From Pseudomonadota bacterium (GTDB lineage: Bacteria; Pseudomonadota; Gammaproteobacteria; Steroidobacterales; Steroidobacteraceae), in the NCBI GenBank assembly GCA_021792755.1, contig JAJYUA010000021.1:1-64000 (forward strand): a DNA stretch of 64,000 bases, read 5' to 3'. The first letter of the stretch is position 1. Each line of letters opens with the position of its first letter. The notes under the pieces were generated by a model. It ran no database searches. It was not told the DNA's origin and saw only the letters and a list, made by a program, of their open reading frames with translations. This document shows positions 35,499 through 44,883 of this stretch, piece after piece. The position numbers and the translations under genes were made by a program.

Positions 35499-35816
35499 AT
35501 GAGCTCCAAGCCCCAGGCCCGTCAATCGGCGCGCGCCCCGGCGTCGCTGCCGAGGCGGTGGCGCGTGATCCTGTCCGGTCACGAGGACCTCGCGAGCGCC
35601 GTCTTCTGGCCCGCTGTCGCGGCAGTCGCCGCCGCGCTCGCCAGCGCCGCATTGCGCCTGGGCATCCGCCTCTGCGTCCGCCTGTTCAGCGGCTCGATCC
35701 TGAAGGTGGGGCGGCTGCCCGTCGCGCCGGGACAGGGGCGCCGCACGATGCTCGGTGACGTGTCGTGCGACGATGTGCTGCTCGCCGTCCCGCACCCTCC
35801 CCCCATCAGGAAATGA
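35499..35816 (+). CDS. Small hypothetical protein coupled to rlmKL
   Basis: A 105-residue unrecognised protein: a basic N-terminus, then a hydrophobic stretch (about 30-57; AVFWPAVAAVAAALASAALR) that could be one membrane helix, and a polar C-terminus. Its TGA overlaps the rlmKL ATG (ATGA, 35813-35816), which argues that it is translated. Composition is Ala/Arg-rich, so a chance frame cannot be excluded. Starts further upstream exist (35382). Confidence 0.4.
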   Translation: MSSKPQARQSARAPASLPRRWRVILSGHEDLASAVFWPAVAAVAAALASAALRLGIRLCVRLFSGSILKVGRLPVAPGQGRRTMLGDVSCDDVLLAVPHPPPIRK

Positions 35817-37996
35817 GTACGCTCACGCTTCTGGCGACCGTCCCCCGAGGGCTCGGTGACTTGTTGGCCGCGGAGCTTGCCGCGCTGGGCGCTGGGGAAG
35901 TCCGTGAGCGCTCGGGCGCGGTGTCTTTTAGCGGCACACTGCAGTGTGCGTATCGCGCCTGCCTGGAATCGCGGCTCGCCAACCGGGTGCTGCTCGAGAT
36001 CGCGCGTTTCGAGGCTGCGGACACCGCGGCGTTCTACCGGGGCGCACGTTCCATCGACTGGCAGGCGCTGCTGAAGCCGAACGCGACGCTCGCCTGCGAG
36101 TTCAGCGGCCGGCACCCGAGCATCGCCCATAGCCATTTCGGCGCACTGAAGCTGAAGGACGCCATCGTCGATGCCCTGCGCGAGGCGACCGGCACGCGCC
36201 CCGATGTGGTCTTGGACAGGCCCGGCGCGCGGGTGCATGCCCACGCGCACGGGGCGGCCGTCAGCCTGTCGATCGACCTCTCGGGCGAGAGTCTGCATCG
36301 GCGTGGCTACCGGGCAGCCGCCGGCGAGGCGCCGCTGAAGGAGAACGTGGCCGCCGGCGTGCTCGAGCGCAGCGGCTGGCCGAGGCTCGCCGCAGCCGGG
36401 GCGCAATTCCTCGATCCGCTGTGCGGCTCGGGCACCCTGGCGATCGAGGCTGCGTTGATCGCCGCGCACTGTGCGCCGGGCCTTCACCGGCAGTACTTCG
36501 GGTTCTTCGGCTGGCGCGGACACGACGAGGCGCTGTGGCGCAGCGTACGGGAGGCGGCCGCGGCGCGTTGCCTGGCGGATCGGGCGCCCACGGTGATCAT
36601 TCGCGGCCAGGATCGCGACCCGGCGGCGGTACGCGTTGCGCGCGCCAATGCGCAGCGCGCCGGAGTCGGGCAGTGGGTGCGCTTCGATGTGTGTCCGCTC
36701 GCGCAGGCGGCGCCCGCCGAAGGAAGCGACTGCCGGCGGGGCCTCATCTGTACCAATCCCCCTTATGGTGTCAGGTTGGCAGACTTGCAAGCCGCCCGCG
36801 CGGTGCACCGGGAGCTTGGCGCGGTGCTGCGCGAGCGATTCCAGGGCTGGCAGGGATCGGTGCTGACCGGTGCGCCGCAGCTCGGCATGGAGTTGGGCAT
36901 CCGCGCCGCGCGCACGCACGCGCTATGGAACGGGGCGATCGAGTGCCGGCTGCTCAGAATGACCGTTGAGCCCGGGAGCCTGCGCGAGCCCGGCACCCTG
37001 GCGAGGCCGGAGAGCTCGCTGCGCGAGACTGCCGGGGCGCGCATGTTCGCGAACCGGCTCGAGAAGAACATGAGGCGCTTGAGAAGCTGGGCGAAGCGCG
37101 AGGGAGTCTCGTGCTATCGGCTCTACGATGCGGACATGCCCGAGTACGCCTTCGCCATCGACCTGTACCGGACGGTGCAGCCGCAGGAGGAGGATTGGCT
37201 GTACGTGCAGGAATACGCCGCCCCGGCAGACATCGAGCACGAAGCGGTCCGCCGGCGCCGCGCCGAGGCGCTCGCGAGCCTGCCGGAGGCGGCCGGCGTA
37301 CCGCGGGAGCGGATCAAGGTGCGCCTGCGCCGCCGCACCCGCCGCGGCGAGCAGTATGAAAAACACGGCGGCGACGCCGAGTTCCACGTGGTGGGCGAGG
37401 CGGGGCTGAAATTCCTGGTGAATTTCGGCGATTACCTCGACACCGGGCTGTTTCTCGATCACCGGCTCACCCGCGAGCGGTTGCGGCGCTCGGCCTCCGG
37501 CGCGCGCTTTCTCAACCTGTTCGCCTACACGGGCACGGCCACTGTGTATGCCGCTGCGGGCGCGGCGGCCGAGACCACCTCGGTGGACCTGTCGAGGACC
37601 TATCTTGACTGGGCGCGGCGAAACCTCGAGCTGAATTTCCCGGCCGGCGGGCCGCACGAACTCATCCAGGCCGATTGCCTGACCTGGCTGCAAGAGGGCT
37701 CGAGGGCGCGTGCGCGCTACGACCTGATCTTTCTCGACCCTCCGACGTTTTCCAATTCCAAGCGCATGCAGGGCGTGCTCGATGTGCAGCGCGATCACGC
37801 CTCGCTCATCGAGGCGTGCATGCGGCTGCTCTGCCCGGCAGGGCTGTTGGTGTTCTCGACCAACGCGCAGCGCTTCCGCATGGACGCCTCAGTGCAGCAG
37901 CGCTACGCGGTTCGTGACGTGTCCGCGGCCACGCTGCCGCGCGATTTCGAGCGTAACCCCCGGATTCACCGCTGTTTCGAGGTTCGCTTCCCCTGA
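35813..37996 (+). CDS. rlmKL: RlmKL, bifunctional 23S rRNA guanine methyltransferase
   Basis: A 727-residue fusion typical of Gammaproteobacteria. It has an N-terminal THUMP RNA-binding domain (about 45-155), an RlmL-type N2-methyltransferase (about 165-385, catalytic CTNPPYG), then an RlmK-type m7G methyltransferase (about 420-727, FLNLFAYTGTATVYA and LDPPTFSNSKRM). It modifies G2445 (m2G) and G2069 (m7G) by E. coli numbering. AGGAA precedes the ATG at 35813. Its 3' end overlaps the convergent ribbon-helix-helix gene by 31 bp. Confidence 0.95.
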   Translation: MSTLTLLATVPRGLGDLLAAELAALGAGEVRERSGAVSFSGTLQCAYRACLESRLANRVLLEIARFEAADTAAFYRGARSIDWQALLKPNATLACEFSGRHPSIAHSHFGALKLKDAIVDALREATGTRPDVVLDRPGARVHAHAHGAAVSLSIDLSGESLHRRGYRAAAGEAPLKENVAAGVLERSGWPRLAAAGAQFLDPLCGSGTLAIEAALIAAHCAPGLHRQYFGFFGWRGHDEALWRSVREAAAARCLADRAPTVIIRGQDRDPAAVRVARANAQRAGVGQWVRFDVCPLAQAAPAEGSDCRRGLICTNPPYGVRLADLQAARAVHRELGAVLRERFQGWQGSVLTGAPQLGMELGIRAARTHALWNGAIECRLLRMTVEPGSLREPGTLARPESSLRETAGARMFANRLEKNMRRLRSWAKREGVSCYRLYDADMPEYAFAIDLYRTVQPQEEDWLYVQEYAAPADIEHEAVRRRRAEALASLPEAAGVPRERIKVRLRRRTRRGEQYEKHGGDAEFHVVGEAGLKFLVNFGDYLDTGLFLDHRLTRERLRRSASGARFLNLFAYTGTATVYAAAGAAAETTSVDLSRTYLDWARRNLELNFPAGGPHELIQADCLTWLQEGSRARARYDLIFLDPPTFSNSKRMQGVLDVQRDHASLIEACMRLLCPAGLLVFSTNAQRFRMDASVQQRYAVRDVSAATLPRDFERNPRIHRCFEVRFP

Positions 37997-38211
37997 GGGG
38001 CGGCGCGGGGCGAGGCGCCCGCGCGAGGCGGCTGCTGCGGGCGCCAGGGCCGGCGCTGCTTGTCCTCGATATAGGCGCGGATCAGGCGCCGTACCACCTG
38101 GGAGGGCGTCGCGTCCTCCTCGACGCACAGCCGCTCGAACACGGCTTTTTTTCGCGGGTCGATCAGTATCGTCAGCCGGGCGGTACGCGCTTCGAGGGGC
38201 ACGGAGTGCAA
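37966..38211 (-). CDS. Ribbon-helix-helix (CopG/Arc-like) regulator
   Basis: An 81-residue basic protein. Residues 10-52 fit the ribbon-helix-helix fold: a beta strand ARLTILID that would insert in the major groove, helix 1 (KKAVFERLCVEED), turn, helix 2 (TPSQVVRRLIRAYIED). A disordered Pro/Arg-rich tail follows. TTG 38211 or GTG 38202 is the start; GAAG lies 6-9 bases before the TTG. Divergent from the Ehr operon with paired GATGCAT boxes between them, so it probably regulates that operon and itself. No toxin gene is adjacent, which argues against an antitoxin role. Confidence 0.7.
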   Translation of the reverse strand: MHSVPLEARTARLTILIDPRKKAVFERLCVEEDATPSQVVRRLIRAYIEDKQRRPWRPQQPPRAGASPRAAPQGKRTSKQR

Positions 38212-38216
38212 TCTGC

Positions 38217-38245
38217 TTCACATTCAAGATGCATGCAATGATAAT
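38217..38245 (+). promoter_or_regulatory. Strong sigma-70 promoter of the Ehr (hyf-like) operon
   Basis: TTCACA (38217-38222) and GATAAT (38240-38245), each five of six to consensus, with a 17-bp spacer. Transcription should begin near 38252, 17 bases before the GTG of the first gene. GATGCAT boxes overlap the spacer and the start point. Confidence 0.65.
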
Positions 38246-38255
38246 ACGATGCATC
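38228..38255. promoter_or_regulatory. Paired GATGCAT boxes, candidate operator of the RHH regulator
   Basis: GATGCAT at 38228-38234 and GATGCATC at 38248-38255, starting 20 bp apart, about two helical turns, as RHH dimers usually bind. The outer pair forms an inverted repeat, and the second box is itself inside a perfect 10-bp palindrome (CGATGCATCG). One box lies between -35 and -10, the other spans the predicted transcription start. Confidence 0.55.
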
Positions 38256-38268
38256 GGCTGCCGCACCT

Positions 38269-40284
38269 GTGACCACCACCTTCCCATCGCTTCTGACTGG
38301 CTGCGTCGCGCTGCTGTGCGGCTGGGTGCTCGTCGGCCTTGCCGGCCTGCTGCGCCCGGAGAGCGTCCGCTTCGCCGGCCGGACGCTGTTTACTTTGGGG
38401 GCGGCGCTCGGGCTGGGGCTGGCGGCTCTCGCCGGGGCGAGCCTGCTGTCGGGCGGCATCGAGCGGCTGATCCTGCCGATCGGCCTGCCGGAGCTGCCGC
38501 TGCATCTGCGGCTCGATCCGCTCTCGAGCCTGTTCCTGTTTCTGCTCGGCGCCTCCTCCTTCGGCATCTCGGTGTTTGCCGGGGGGTATTTCAGAGAGGG
38601 GGAAGGCACCGCCCCCGGACTCCTTTGCCTGCAATACCACCTCTTCCTCGCCAGCATGGGCGGCGTGCTGCTCGCCAACGACGCTTACGGGTTTCTGGTC
38701 GCCTGGGAGGTGATGGCGCTCTCGTCCTACTTCCTGGTCACCACCCAGCATCGCCTCCCGGAGATCCGCCGCGCGGGCTTTCTCTACCTGCTGATGGCGC
38801 ACGTGGGAGCGCTGTGCCTGCTGCTGTGCTTCGGGGTGCTGCAGGGCGGCAGCTGGCTCTTCACGTTTCATGCCATGCGCGCAGCGCACCTCTCCCCGGG
38901 CTGGGCGGCCGCGGCGTTCCTGCTGGCGCTCGTCGGCTTCGGGGCCAAAGCGGGGCTGGTGCCGCTGCATGTGTGGCTGCCGGATGCGCACCCGGCGGCG
39001 CCCTCGCCGGTCTCGGCGCTCATGAGCGGCGTGATGCTCAAGACCGCCGTCTACGGCATGTTGCGGGTGGGACTCGATCTGCTCGGCCGTCCGGTCTGGT
39101 GGTGGGGGCTCGCGCCGCTGATTCTCGGGCTGTTCACGATTTTCTACGGGGTGCTGTTCGCGGCGGTGCAGACGGACATGAAGCGCCTGCTCGCCTACTC
39201 GTCCGTCGAGAACATCGGCATCGTGTTCGCCGGCATCGGGCTCACGATCGTATTCGCGGGCTCGGGAATGAAGGCGGTCGCGGCGCTGGCGCTGCTCGCC
39301 ACGCTCTATCACTGCCTCAACCACGCGTTCATGAAGAGCCTGCTGTTTCTCGGCACGGGCTCGGTGCTGCACGCCACCGGCGAGCGCAACCTCGGTCGCC
39401 TGGGCGGGCTGATCCACCGCATGCCCTGGGTGGCGTGGCTGACTCTCATCGGGACGCTCGCGATCGCAGGGATTCCGCCGCTCAACGGCTTCGTGTCGGA
39501 GTGGCTGCTGCTGCAGTCGTTTCTGTTCGCCGGCCGCCTGCCGCACGCGTTCGTGAATCTGTTGATCCCGATGGGCATGGCGCTGCTCGTGCTCGGGGCC
39601 GCGCTCGCCGGCTACGTCATGGTGAAGTTCTACGGGATCATCTTTCTCGGCCAGCCGCGAGAGGCGTCCCTTGCGCGCGCGCACGACTGCGGCTGGCTCG
39701 AGCGCGTCGGGCTCCTGTGGCTCGCCCTCGGCTGTCTGGCGCTCGGCCTGTTCCCGCTTCAGGTGATCCGGGCGCTCGGGGCCGTCACGGCACAGCTCAT
39801 CGGGGCGGTCGTCCCGCAGGCATCGCCCCACTGGTGGCTGCTCGCACCCGTACCCGGCCGGCCGGTGTCCTACGGACCGCTGGTGTTCCTGACGGCGACC
39901 ACCGCTGTGGTGCTGCTCACGGTGCTCGTCGTGCGCCTGACCTATCGGCAGCGCGTGCGGCGGGGACCTGCCTGGGACTGCGGGTTCGGCGCCGTCACGG
40001 CGCGCATGCAGGACACCGCCGAGGGCTTCGGCCAGCCGATCCGGCATCTGTTTCAGCCGTTCTTCGAGATCGAGCGGCAGCTGCCCGAGCCGGCCGATCG
40101 CGAGCCCCGCTATCGCATCGCCATTCGGGAGCGGATCTGGCGGCTGCTCTATGAGCCGATTTCGGCTGCCGTCGACCGGTTGGCCAACACCGCCGCCCGC
40201 GTGCAGCAGGGACGCATTTCGGTGTACCTGCTCTACAGCTTCGCAACCCTGCTGGTGCTGCTGGCGGTGGCCTTGATCTCATGA
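38269..40284 (+). CDS. hyfB: HyfB/NuoL-like antiporter subunit of an Ehr complex
   Basis: A 671-residue polytopic membrane protein of the proton-translocating NuoL/M/N and Mrp antiporter family, closest to hydrogenase-4 HyfB. The conserved glutamate of TM5 (FLVAWEVMALSSYFLV) and lysine of TM7 (FGAKAGLVPLHVWLPDAH) needed for ion translocation are present, with further Lys/His in YHCLNHAFMKSLLFLG. GTG start at 38269, no clear ribosome site. First of six genes; the next overlaps by ATGA. Confidence 0.9.
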   Translation: MTTTFPSLLTGCVALLCGWVLVGLAGLLRPESVRFAGRTLFTLGAALGLGLAALAGASLLSGGIERLILPIGLPELPLHLRLDPLSSLFLFLLGASSFGISVFAGGYFREGEGTAPGLLCLQYHLFLASMGGVLLANDAYGFLVAWEVMALSSYFLVTTQHRLPEIRRAGFLYLLMAHVGALCLLLCFGVLQGGSWLFTFHAMRAAHLSPGWAAAAFLLALVGFGAKAGLVPLHVWLPDAHPAAPSPVSALMSGVMLKTAVYGMLRVGLDLLGRPVWWWGLAPLILGLFTIFYGVLFAAVQTDMKRLLAYSSVENIGIVFAGIGLTIVFAGSGMKAVAALALLATLYHCLNHAFMKSLLFLGTGSVLHATGERNLGRLGGLIHRMPWVAWLTLIGTLAIAGIPPLNGFVSEWLLLQSFLFAGRLPHAFVNLLIPMGMALLVLGAALAGYVMVKFYGIIFLGQPREASLARAHDCGWLERVGLLWLALGCLALGLFPLQVIRALGAVTAQLIGAVVPQASPHWWLLAPVPGRPVSYGPLVFLTATTAVVLLTVLVVRLTYRQRVRRGPAWDCGFGAVTARMQDTAEGFGQPIRHLFQPFFEIERQLPEPADREPRYRIAIRERIWRLLYEPISAAVDRLANTAARVQQGRISVYLLYSFATLLVLLAVALIS

Positions 40285-41231
40285 AGGCGATCGACTGGAT
40301 CACCCAGGTGCTCGAGATGGCGGCGGCGCTCGCGGCGGCGCCCGTGTTTCTCGGCTGGGTGAACCAGTGCCGCGCCTGGCTGCAGAATCGGCGTGCGCCG
40401 AGCCTGTGGCTGCCCTATCGCAACCTGCACAAGCTCTTTCACAAGGAGGCGGTGATCGCGCAGAACGCCTCGCCGCTCTTTCGGATCGCTCCGTACGTGG
40501 TCTTCGGCGCGATGGTGCTCGCCGCGGGCATCATCCCGTCGATGGGCACACGGTTGCCGCTGGTCGTATCGGCGGACGCCATCGCCCTCGTAGGGCTGTT
40601 CGCGGCGGCGCGCGTGTTCATGACGCTGGCGGCGATGGATGTCGGCACCGCGTTCGGCACGCTCGGCGCGCGCCGCGAGATGATGGTCGGCTTTCTCGCC
40701 GAGCCGGCGCTGCTCATGGTCATCTTCGTCGCCTCGCTGATCTCCTCGAGCACGGCGCTTCCGGTGATCACCGAGCACCTGGTCTCGGGCCACCTCGGCC
40801 TCTCGCCCAGTCTTGCCTTCAGCGCGGTGGCCTTCATCCTGGTGCTGCTGGCGGAAAACGCGCGCATCCCGGTCGACAATCCCGCCACCCACCTCGAGCT
40901 CACCATGATCCACGAGGCCATGGTGCTCGAGTACTCGGCTCGCCATCTGGCCCTGATGGAATGGGCCGCGCAGCTGAAGCTGTTCAACTATGTCTGCATC
41001 GGCTTCGCGCTGTTCCTGCCCTGGGGGGTGGCGACGGGGCACATCGGTCCGGAGGGGCTGCTCGTGGCGATCCCCGCGCTCGCGGTGAAGCTCGCCGCCG
41101 CCGGCGTCGCCCTGTCGCTGATCGAGACGGTGTCGGCCAAGATGCGCGTCATGCGCATCCCGGAGTTCCTCGGCACGGCGTTCCTGTTCGCGGTGCTCGG
41201 GCTTCTGGTACACGTGCTGCTTAGGACCTGA
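40281..41231 (+). CDS. hyfC: HyfC/NuoH-like membrane anchor subunit
   Basis: A 316-residue membrane protein of the NuoH/HycD/HyfC family, which docks the peripheral arm and forms the quinone or ion entry region. The diagnostic acidic segment AENARIPVDNPATHLELTM, with HEAMVLEYS after it, is intact. It overlaps hyfB by four bases (ATGA). Confidence 0.92.
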   Translation: MKAIDWITQVLEMAAALAAAPVFLGWVNQCRAWLQNRRAPSLWLPYRNLHKLFHKEAVIAQNASPLFRIAPYVVFGAMVLAAGIIPSMGTRLPLVVSADAIALVGLFAAARVFMTLAAMDVGTAFGTLGARREMMVGFLAEPALLMVIFVASLISSSTALPVITEHLVSGHLGLSPSLAFSAVAFILVLLAENARIPVDNPATHLELTMIHEAMVLEYSARHLALMEWAAQLKLFNYVCIGFALFLPWGVATGHIGPEGLLVAIPALAVKLAAAGVALSLIETVSAKMRVMRIPEFLGTAFLFAVLGLLVHVLLRT

Positions 41232-41236
41232 GCGCG

Positions 41237-41905
41237 ATGACACACCTTCCATTGGGGCAACAGCTGCTCGACACCTGCGCGGCGCTGCTGCTGCTGCTGT
41301 CCTTCGCCATGTTGTCGCAGCGGCGCGTGGTCACGCTGGTCAATCTCTACGCCGCGCAGGGCGCGGTGCTCGCCGCGGCAACTTTGCTGCTCGCCTGGCG
41401 GACCGGAGAAGAGCATCTGTACGTCTCGGCCGCGCTCACCCTCGTGCTCAAGGTGGCGTTCCTGCCGTGGCTGCTGCACAGGCTGATCCGCAGGCTCGGG
41501 GTGTATTGGGATACCGAGCCGCTGCTCAAGGTCTCCGGCACCATGCTCGCGGGCCTGGTGATCGTGGTGTTCGCCTTCTCTCTGGCGCAGCCGATCACGC
41601 GCCTTGCCAGCACCGACACCCGCAGCGCCATCGGCATCGCGGTGAGCGTCGTGCTGCTCGCCTTCCTGATGATGATCACGCGGCGCAAAGCCATGTCGCA
41701 GGTGGTGGGGTTCCTGTCGATGGAAAACGGCGTGTTCTTCGGCGCCATGAGCGCCAGCTACGGCATGCCCATGGTGGTCGAGCTCGGGGTCGCTCTCGAT
41801 GTGCTGGTGGCCGTGCTCGTGCTGGGGGTGTTTTTCTTTCAGATCCGCGAGCGCTTCGACAGCCTGGATCTGCATCATCTCGAGACGCTGAAGGAGCGCG
41901 ATTAA
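41237..41905 (+). CDS. hyfE: HyfE-like small membrane subunit
   Basis: A 222-residue membrane protein with about six hydrophobic segments, matching hydrogenase-4 component E. The N-terminal half carries a NuoK/MrpC-like region, and RFDSLDLHHLETLKERD closes the chain as in HyfE. It lies between hyfC and hyfF with 5- and 1-base gaps. Confidence 0.87.
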   Translation: MTHLPLGQQLLDTCAALLLLLSFAMLSQRRVVTLVNLYAAQGAVLAAATLLLAWRTGEEHLYVSAALTLVLKVAFLPWLLHRLIRRLGVYWDTEPLLKVSGTMLAGLVIVVFAFSLAQPITRLASTDTRSAIGIAVSVVLLAFLMMITRRKAMSQVVGFLSMENGVFFGAMSASYGMPMVVELGVALDVLVAVLVLGVFFFQIRERFDSLDLHHLETLKERD

Positions 41906-41906
41906 C

Positions 41907-43364
41907 ATGGAGCTCGTGCTGCTGCTCGGGTTTCCCGTCCTCGGCGCGGCCCTGCTCGGGATCACCGGAGCTCATCGCCGGGCGCCCGAGATCAATGCGG
42001 CGCTCAGTCTGGCGACATTCCTCGCCTCGTGCGCGCTTACGGTGCGGGTGATCCGCCACGGCAATCTGCTGCTCGGGGACGAGCAATTCTTCATCGACCC
42101 GTTCAACGTGTTCCTCGTGGCGCTGACGGCCTTCGTCGGCTTGACTACGTCGTTGTTCTCGCGGCCCTACATGCGTGTCGAGCTCGATCACGGCCGCCTG
42201 ACTTCGGGAAGGCTGCGCCTCTATCACAGCATGTATCAGCTGTTCATGTTCACCATGCTGCTGGCACTCACGACCAACAACATGGGGCTGATGTGGGTGG
42301 CGATGGAGGGCGCGACACTCTCGACGGTGCTGCTGGTGACCCTGTACCGCACGCCGGGCAGCCTGGAGGCGGGCTGGAAGTACTTCATTCTTTGCGGCGT
42401 CGGTATCGCCCAGGCCCTCTTCGGCACCATCCTGCTGTACGTTGCGGCCGAGAAGGTGCTCGGCGCCCAGGGCATGACGGCGTTGCTGTGGACGCATCTC
42501 GATGCCGTCAAAACGCAGCTCGAGCCGACCGTGCTGGCGCTCGCGTTCGTGTTCCTGCTGATCGGCTACGGCACCAAGGTCGGGCTGGTGCCGCTGCACA
42601 GCTGGCTGCCGGACGCGCACGCGGAGGGACCGACGCCGATCTCGGCCGTGCTGTCGGGCCTGTTGCTCAACGTAGCGCTCTATGCTGTCGTGCGCAGCAA
42701 GGTGCTGGTGGAGGGCTCGCTGCATTCGCGGCTGCCTTCGATGCTGCTCATGGGTTTCGGCCTGGTGTCGGTGGTGCTGGCCTCGCTGCTGCTGTGGCGG
42801 CAGCGCGACATCAAGCGCTTGTTCGCGTATTCCTCCATCGAGCACATGGGGATCGCGACCTTCGCCTTCGGCATGGGCGGCCCCATCGCCAACTTCGCCG
42901 CCCTCCTGCACATGACGGTGCACTCGCTCACGAAGTCCTCGATCTTCTTCACGGCGGGCCACGCCGCGCAAAAGACGGGCACGCAGGTCATGGAGCACAT
43001 CCGCGGCCTGATCACGCTCTCGCCCACCGTGGGCTGGGGGCTGATGCTCGGCTCGCTCGCCATCCTCGGACTGCCGCCCTTCGGGGTGTTCACCAGCGAG
43101 TTCCTGATCCTGACGACCGCCATGCGCGAGCAGCCGTGGGCGACGCCCATCCTGCTGGCGGCGCTCGCCGTGGCGTTCGCGGCCATCTTCTCCAAGGTGC
43201 AGCCGATGGTGTTCGGCGAGACCAGCGGCCGGCGCCTGCCGCATGCGCCGGCGCTGCTGCCGGTGTTCACGCACCTCGCCATCGTGCTGCTGCTTGGGCT
43301 GTACATCCCCCCGTATCTGGCGCACTGGTACCGCGCGGCGGCACATCTGATCGGGGGCGGATAG
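41907..43364 (+). CDS. hyfF: HyfF/NuoN-like antiporter subunit
   Basis: A 485-residue second antiporter-like subunit. TM5 glutamate (MWVAMEGATLSTVLLV) and TM7 lysine (IGYGTKVGLVPLHSWLPDAH) are both present, so ion translocation capacity is expected. E. coli Hyf has three such subunits (B, D, F); only B and F occur here. Confidence 0.91.
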   Translation: MELVLLLGFPVLGAALLGITGAHRRAPEINAALSLATFLASCALTVRVIRHGNLLLGDEQFFIDPFNVFLVALTAFVGLTTSLFSRPYMRVELDHGRLTSGRLRLYHSMYQLFMFTMLLALTTNNMGLMWVAMEGATLSTVLLVTLYRTPGSLEAGWKYFILCGVGIAQALFGTILLYVAAEKVLGAQGMTALLWTHLDAVKTQLEPTVLALAFVFLLIGYGTKVGLVPLHSWLPDAHAEGPTPISAVLSGLLLNVALYAVVRSKVLVEGSLHSRLPSMLLMGFGLVSVVLASLLLWRQRDIKRLFAYSSIEHMGIATFAFGMGGPIANFAALLHMTVHSLTKSSIFFTAGHAAQKTGTQVMEHIRGLITLSPTVGWGLMLGSLAILGLPPFGVFTSEFLILTTAMREQPWATPILLAALAVAFAAIFSKVQPMVFGETSGRRLPHAPALLPVFTHLAIVLLLGLYIPPYLAHWYRAAAHLIGGG

Positions 43365-43401
43365 CGATGGGAGCCACCGGGAGCCGCAGGGGGACCGATC
43401 G

Positions 43402-44880
43402 ATGCCATTGAGGCGTTGGTGGAATGGGGCGCGGGCCGTTGCAGGCGCACCGGGGGTGCGAGGCCTCGGCGCCGGCCGCGGGGAATGGGTGCAGGTGGCG
43501 CGGGATGTGGCCGCCTCGGGCGGCACGCTGCACGCCCTGTGGGTCTCGGCGGTGTCGGAGGCGGTGCCGCAGACCGCTGTGCATGGGGCATATCTGACGG
43601 ACATGGGGGTGCTGGTCGTCGAGCTCGCGCTGCCCGCCGGCACCGGTGCGGCTTATCCGGGGCTCGAGGGGATCTTTCCGGCCGCCTCGCGGCTGCAGCG
43701 GGCCGCGTTTGACTTGTCGGGCGTTCGCGCGAGCGATCCGGACGCGCGGCCCTGGCTGAATCATGAGAGACCCTACGAGTTCATACGGGTCGACGGAGAG
43801 GGTGTTCATGAGATTGCCGTGGGACCGGTGCATGCCGGTACCATCGAGCCGGGGCACTTCCGCTTCTCGGTCGTGGGCGAGAAGGTCTTGAGGCTCGAGG
43901 AGCACCTGGGCTACGTGCACAAGGGCCTCGAGCAGCGTTTCACCGAGCTGCCCATCCTGCAGGGCCATCGGCTGGCGGCTCGGGTGTCGGGCGACTCGGC
44001 GGTGGCGTTCTCGTGGGCATACTGCCAGGCGCTCGAGGGCATGAGCGGCTGTTTGGTCCCGCCGCGAGCGGCCTGGCTTCGCGCCGCCTGCCTCGAGCTC
44101 GAGCGCCTGGCCAACCATCTCGGGGACCTCGGGGCGCTCGGCAATGATGCCGGGTTCGCGTTCGGGCTCGCGCAGTTCTCCCGCCTCAAGGAGGATCTGC
44201 TGCGGGCGGTGGCGGCGGCATTCGGCCGGCGCTATCTGTTCGATATCCTCGTCCCGGGAGGCATGGCGGTGGACCTGCCGGCCGAGGCGGCACGCGCGCT
44301 GAGCGGCGCGGTGCGCGCCGTCTGCATCGAGACCGCCGAGCTCCGCGGTATCTACGAGGAGCACGAGGGCGTGCGCGATCGTTTCACCGGCACCGGCCGC
44401 CTGGAACCGCAGCTCGCCGCCAGGCTCGGCGTGGTCGGGCTGGTGGGGCGCGCCAGCGGACAAGCGCGGGATGCCCGTGTGGATCTGCCGTGCGCGCCAT
44501 ACAGTGAGCTGCCGGTGGCGAAGGTGGTGCAACAGGCAGGAGACGTGGCCGCGCGGGTGGCGGTGCGCTTCGAGGAGGCGCGGGAGTCGGGTCGGCTGTT
44601 GGAGCGGCTGCTGTCACAGCTGCCGCAGGGAGATCGCACGGCGCCGGTCGATACGCCGGCCGATGGCGCATTCGGCGTCGGCCTCATCGAGGGCTGGCGC
44701 GGACCGGTGCTCGTTGCGCTGCAGGCGGGGCCCGGCGGCTCCGTCCGCCGTTGCCACCCTCACGATCCGTCGTGGCAGAACTGGCCGGCGCTCGAGTACG
44801 CCATCATGGGCAACATCGTGCCGGACTTCCCGCTCATCAACAAGTCGTTCAACCTGTCCTACAGCGGCGTGGATCTGTAG
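43402..44880 (+). CDS. hyfG: HyfG/NuoCD-like large subunit lacking all NiFe ligands
   Basis: A 492-residue fused subunit: a NuoC-like N-terminal domain (about 1-120) and a NuoD/[NiFe]-hydrogenase-large-subunit domain (about 121-492, opening RPYEFIRVDGEGVHEIAVGP). In real hydrogenases a CxxC lies near the start of this domain and a second near the C-terminus. Here the first site reads RVSGDSAVAF (194-203) and the last residues read SFNLSYSGVDL (482-492); no CxxC exists anywhere. The protein therefore cannot hold a NiFe centre and resembles NuoD or Ehr large subunits. It may bind a quinone or another redox partner. It makes no H2. Confidence 0.88.
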   Translation: MPLRRWWNGARAVAGAPGVRGLGAGRGEWVQVARDVAASGGTLHALWVSAVSEAVPQTAVHGAYLTDMGVLVVELALPAGTGAAYPGLEGIFPAASRLQRAAFDLSGVRASDPDARPWLNHERPYEFIRVDGEGVHEIAVGPVHAGTIEPGHFRFSVVGEKVLRLEEHLGYVHKGLEQRFTELPILQGHRLAARVSGDSAVAFSWAYCQALEGMSGCLVPPRAAWLRAACLELERLANHLGDLGALGNDAGFAFGLAQFSRLKEDLLRAVAAAFGRRYLFDILVPGGMAVDLPAEAARALSGAVRAVCIETAELRGIYEEHEGVRDRFTGTGRLEPQLAARLGVVGLVGRASGQARDARVDLPCAPYSELPVAKVVQQAGDVAARVAVRFEEARESGRLLERLLSQLPQGDRTAPVDTPADGAFGVGLIEGWRGPVLVALQAGPGGSVRRCHPHDPSWQNWPALEYAIMGNIVPDFPLINKSFNLSYSGVDL

Positions 44881-44883
44881 ACC

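Noticed and set aside
37966-38211. RHH protein as antitoxin of a toxin-antitoxin pair
   Set aside because: No small toxin-like gene is adjacent; the neighbours are rlmKL and the Ehr operon, and operator-like boxes point to a transcriptional role.
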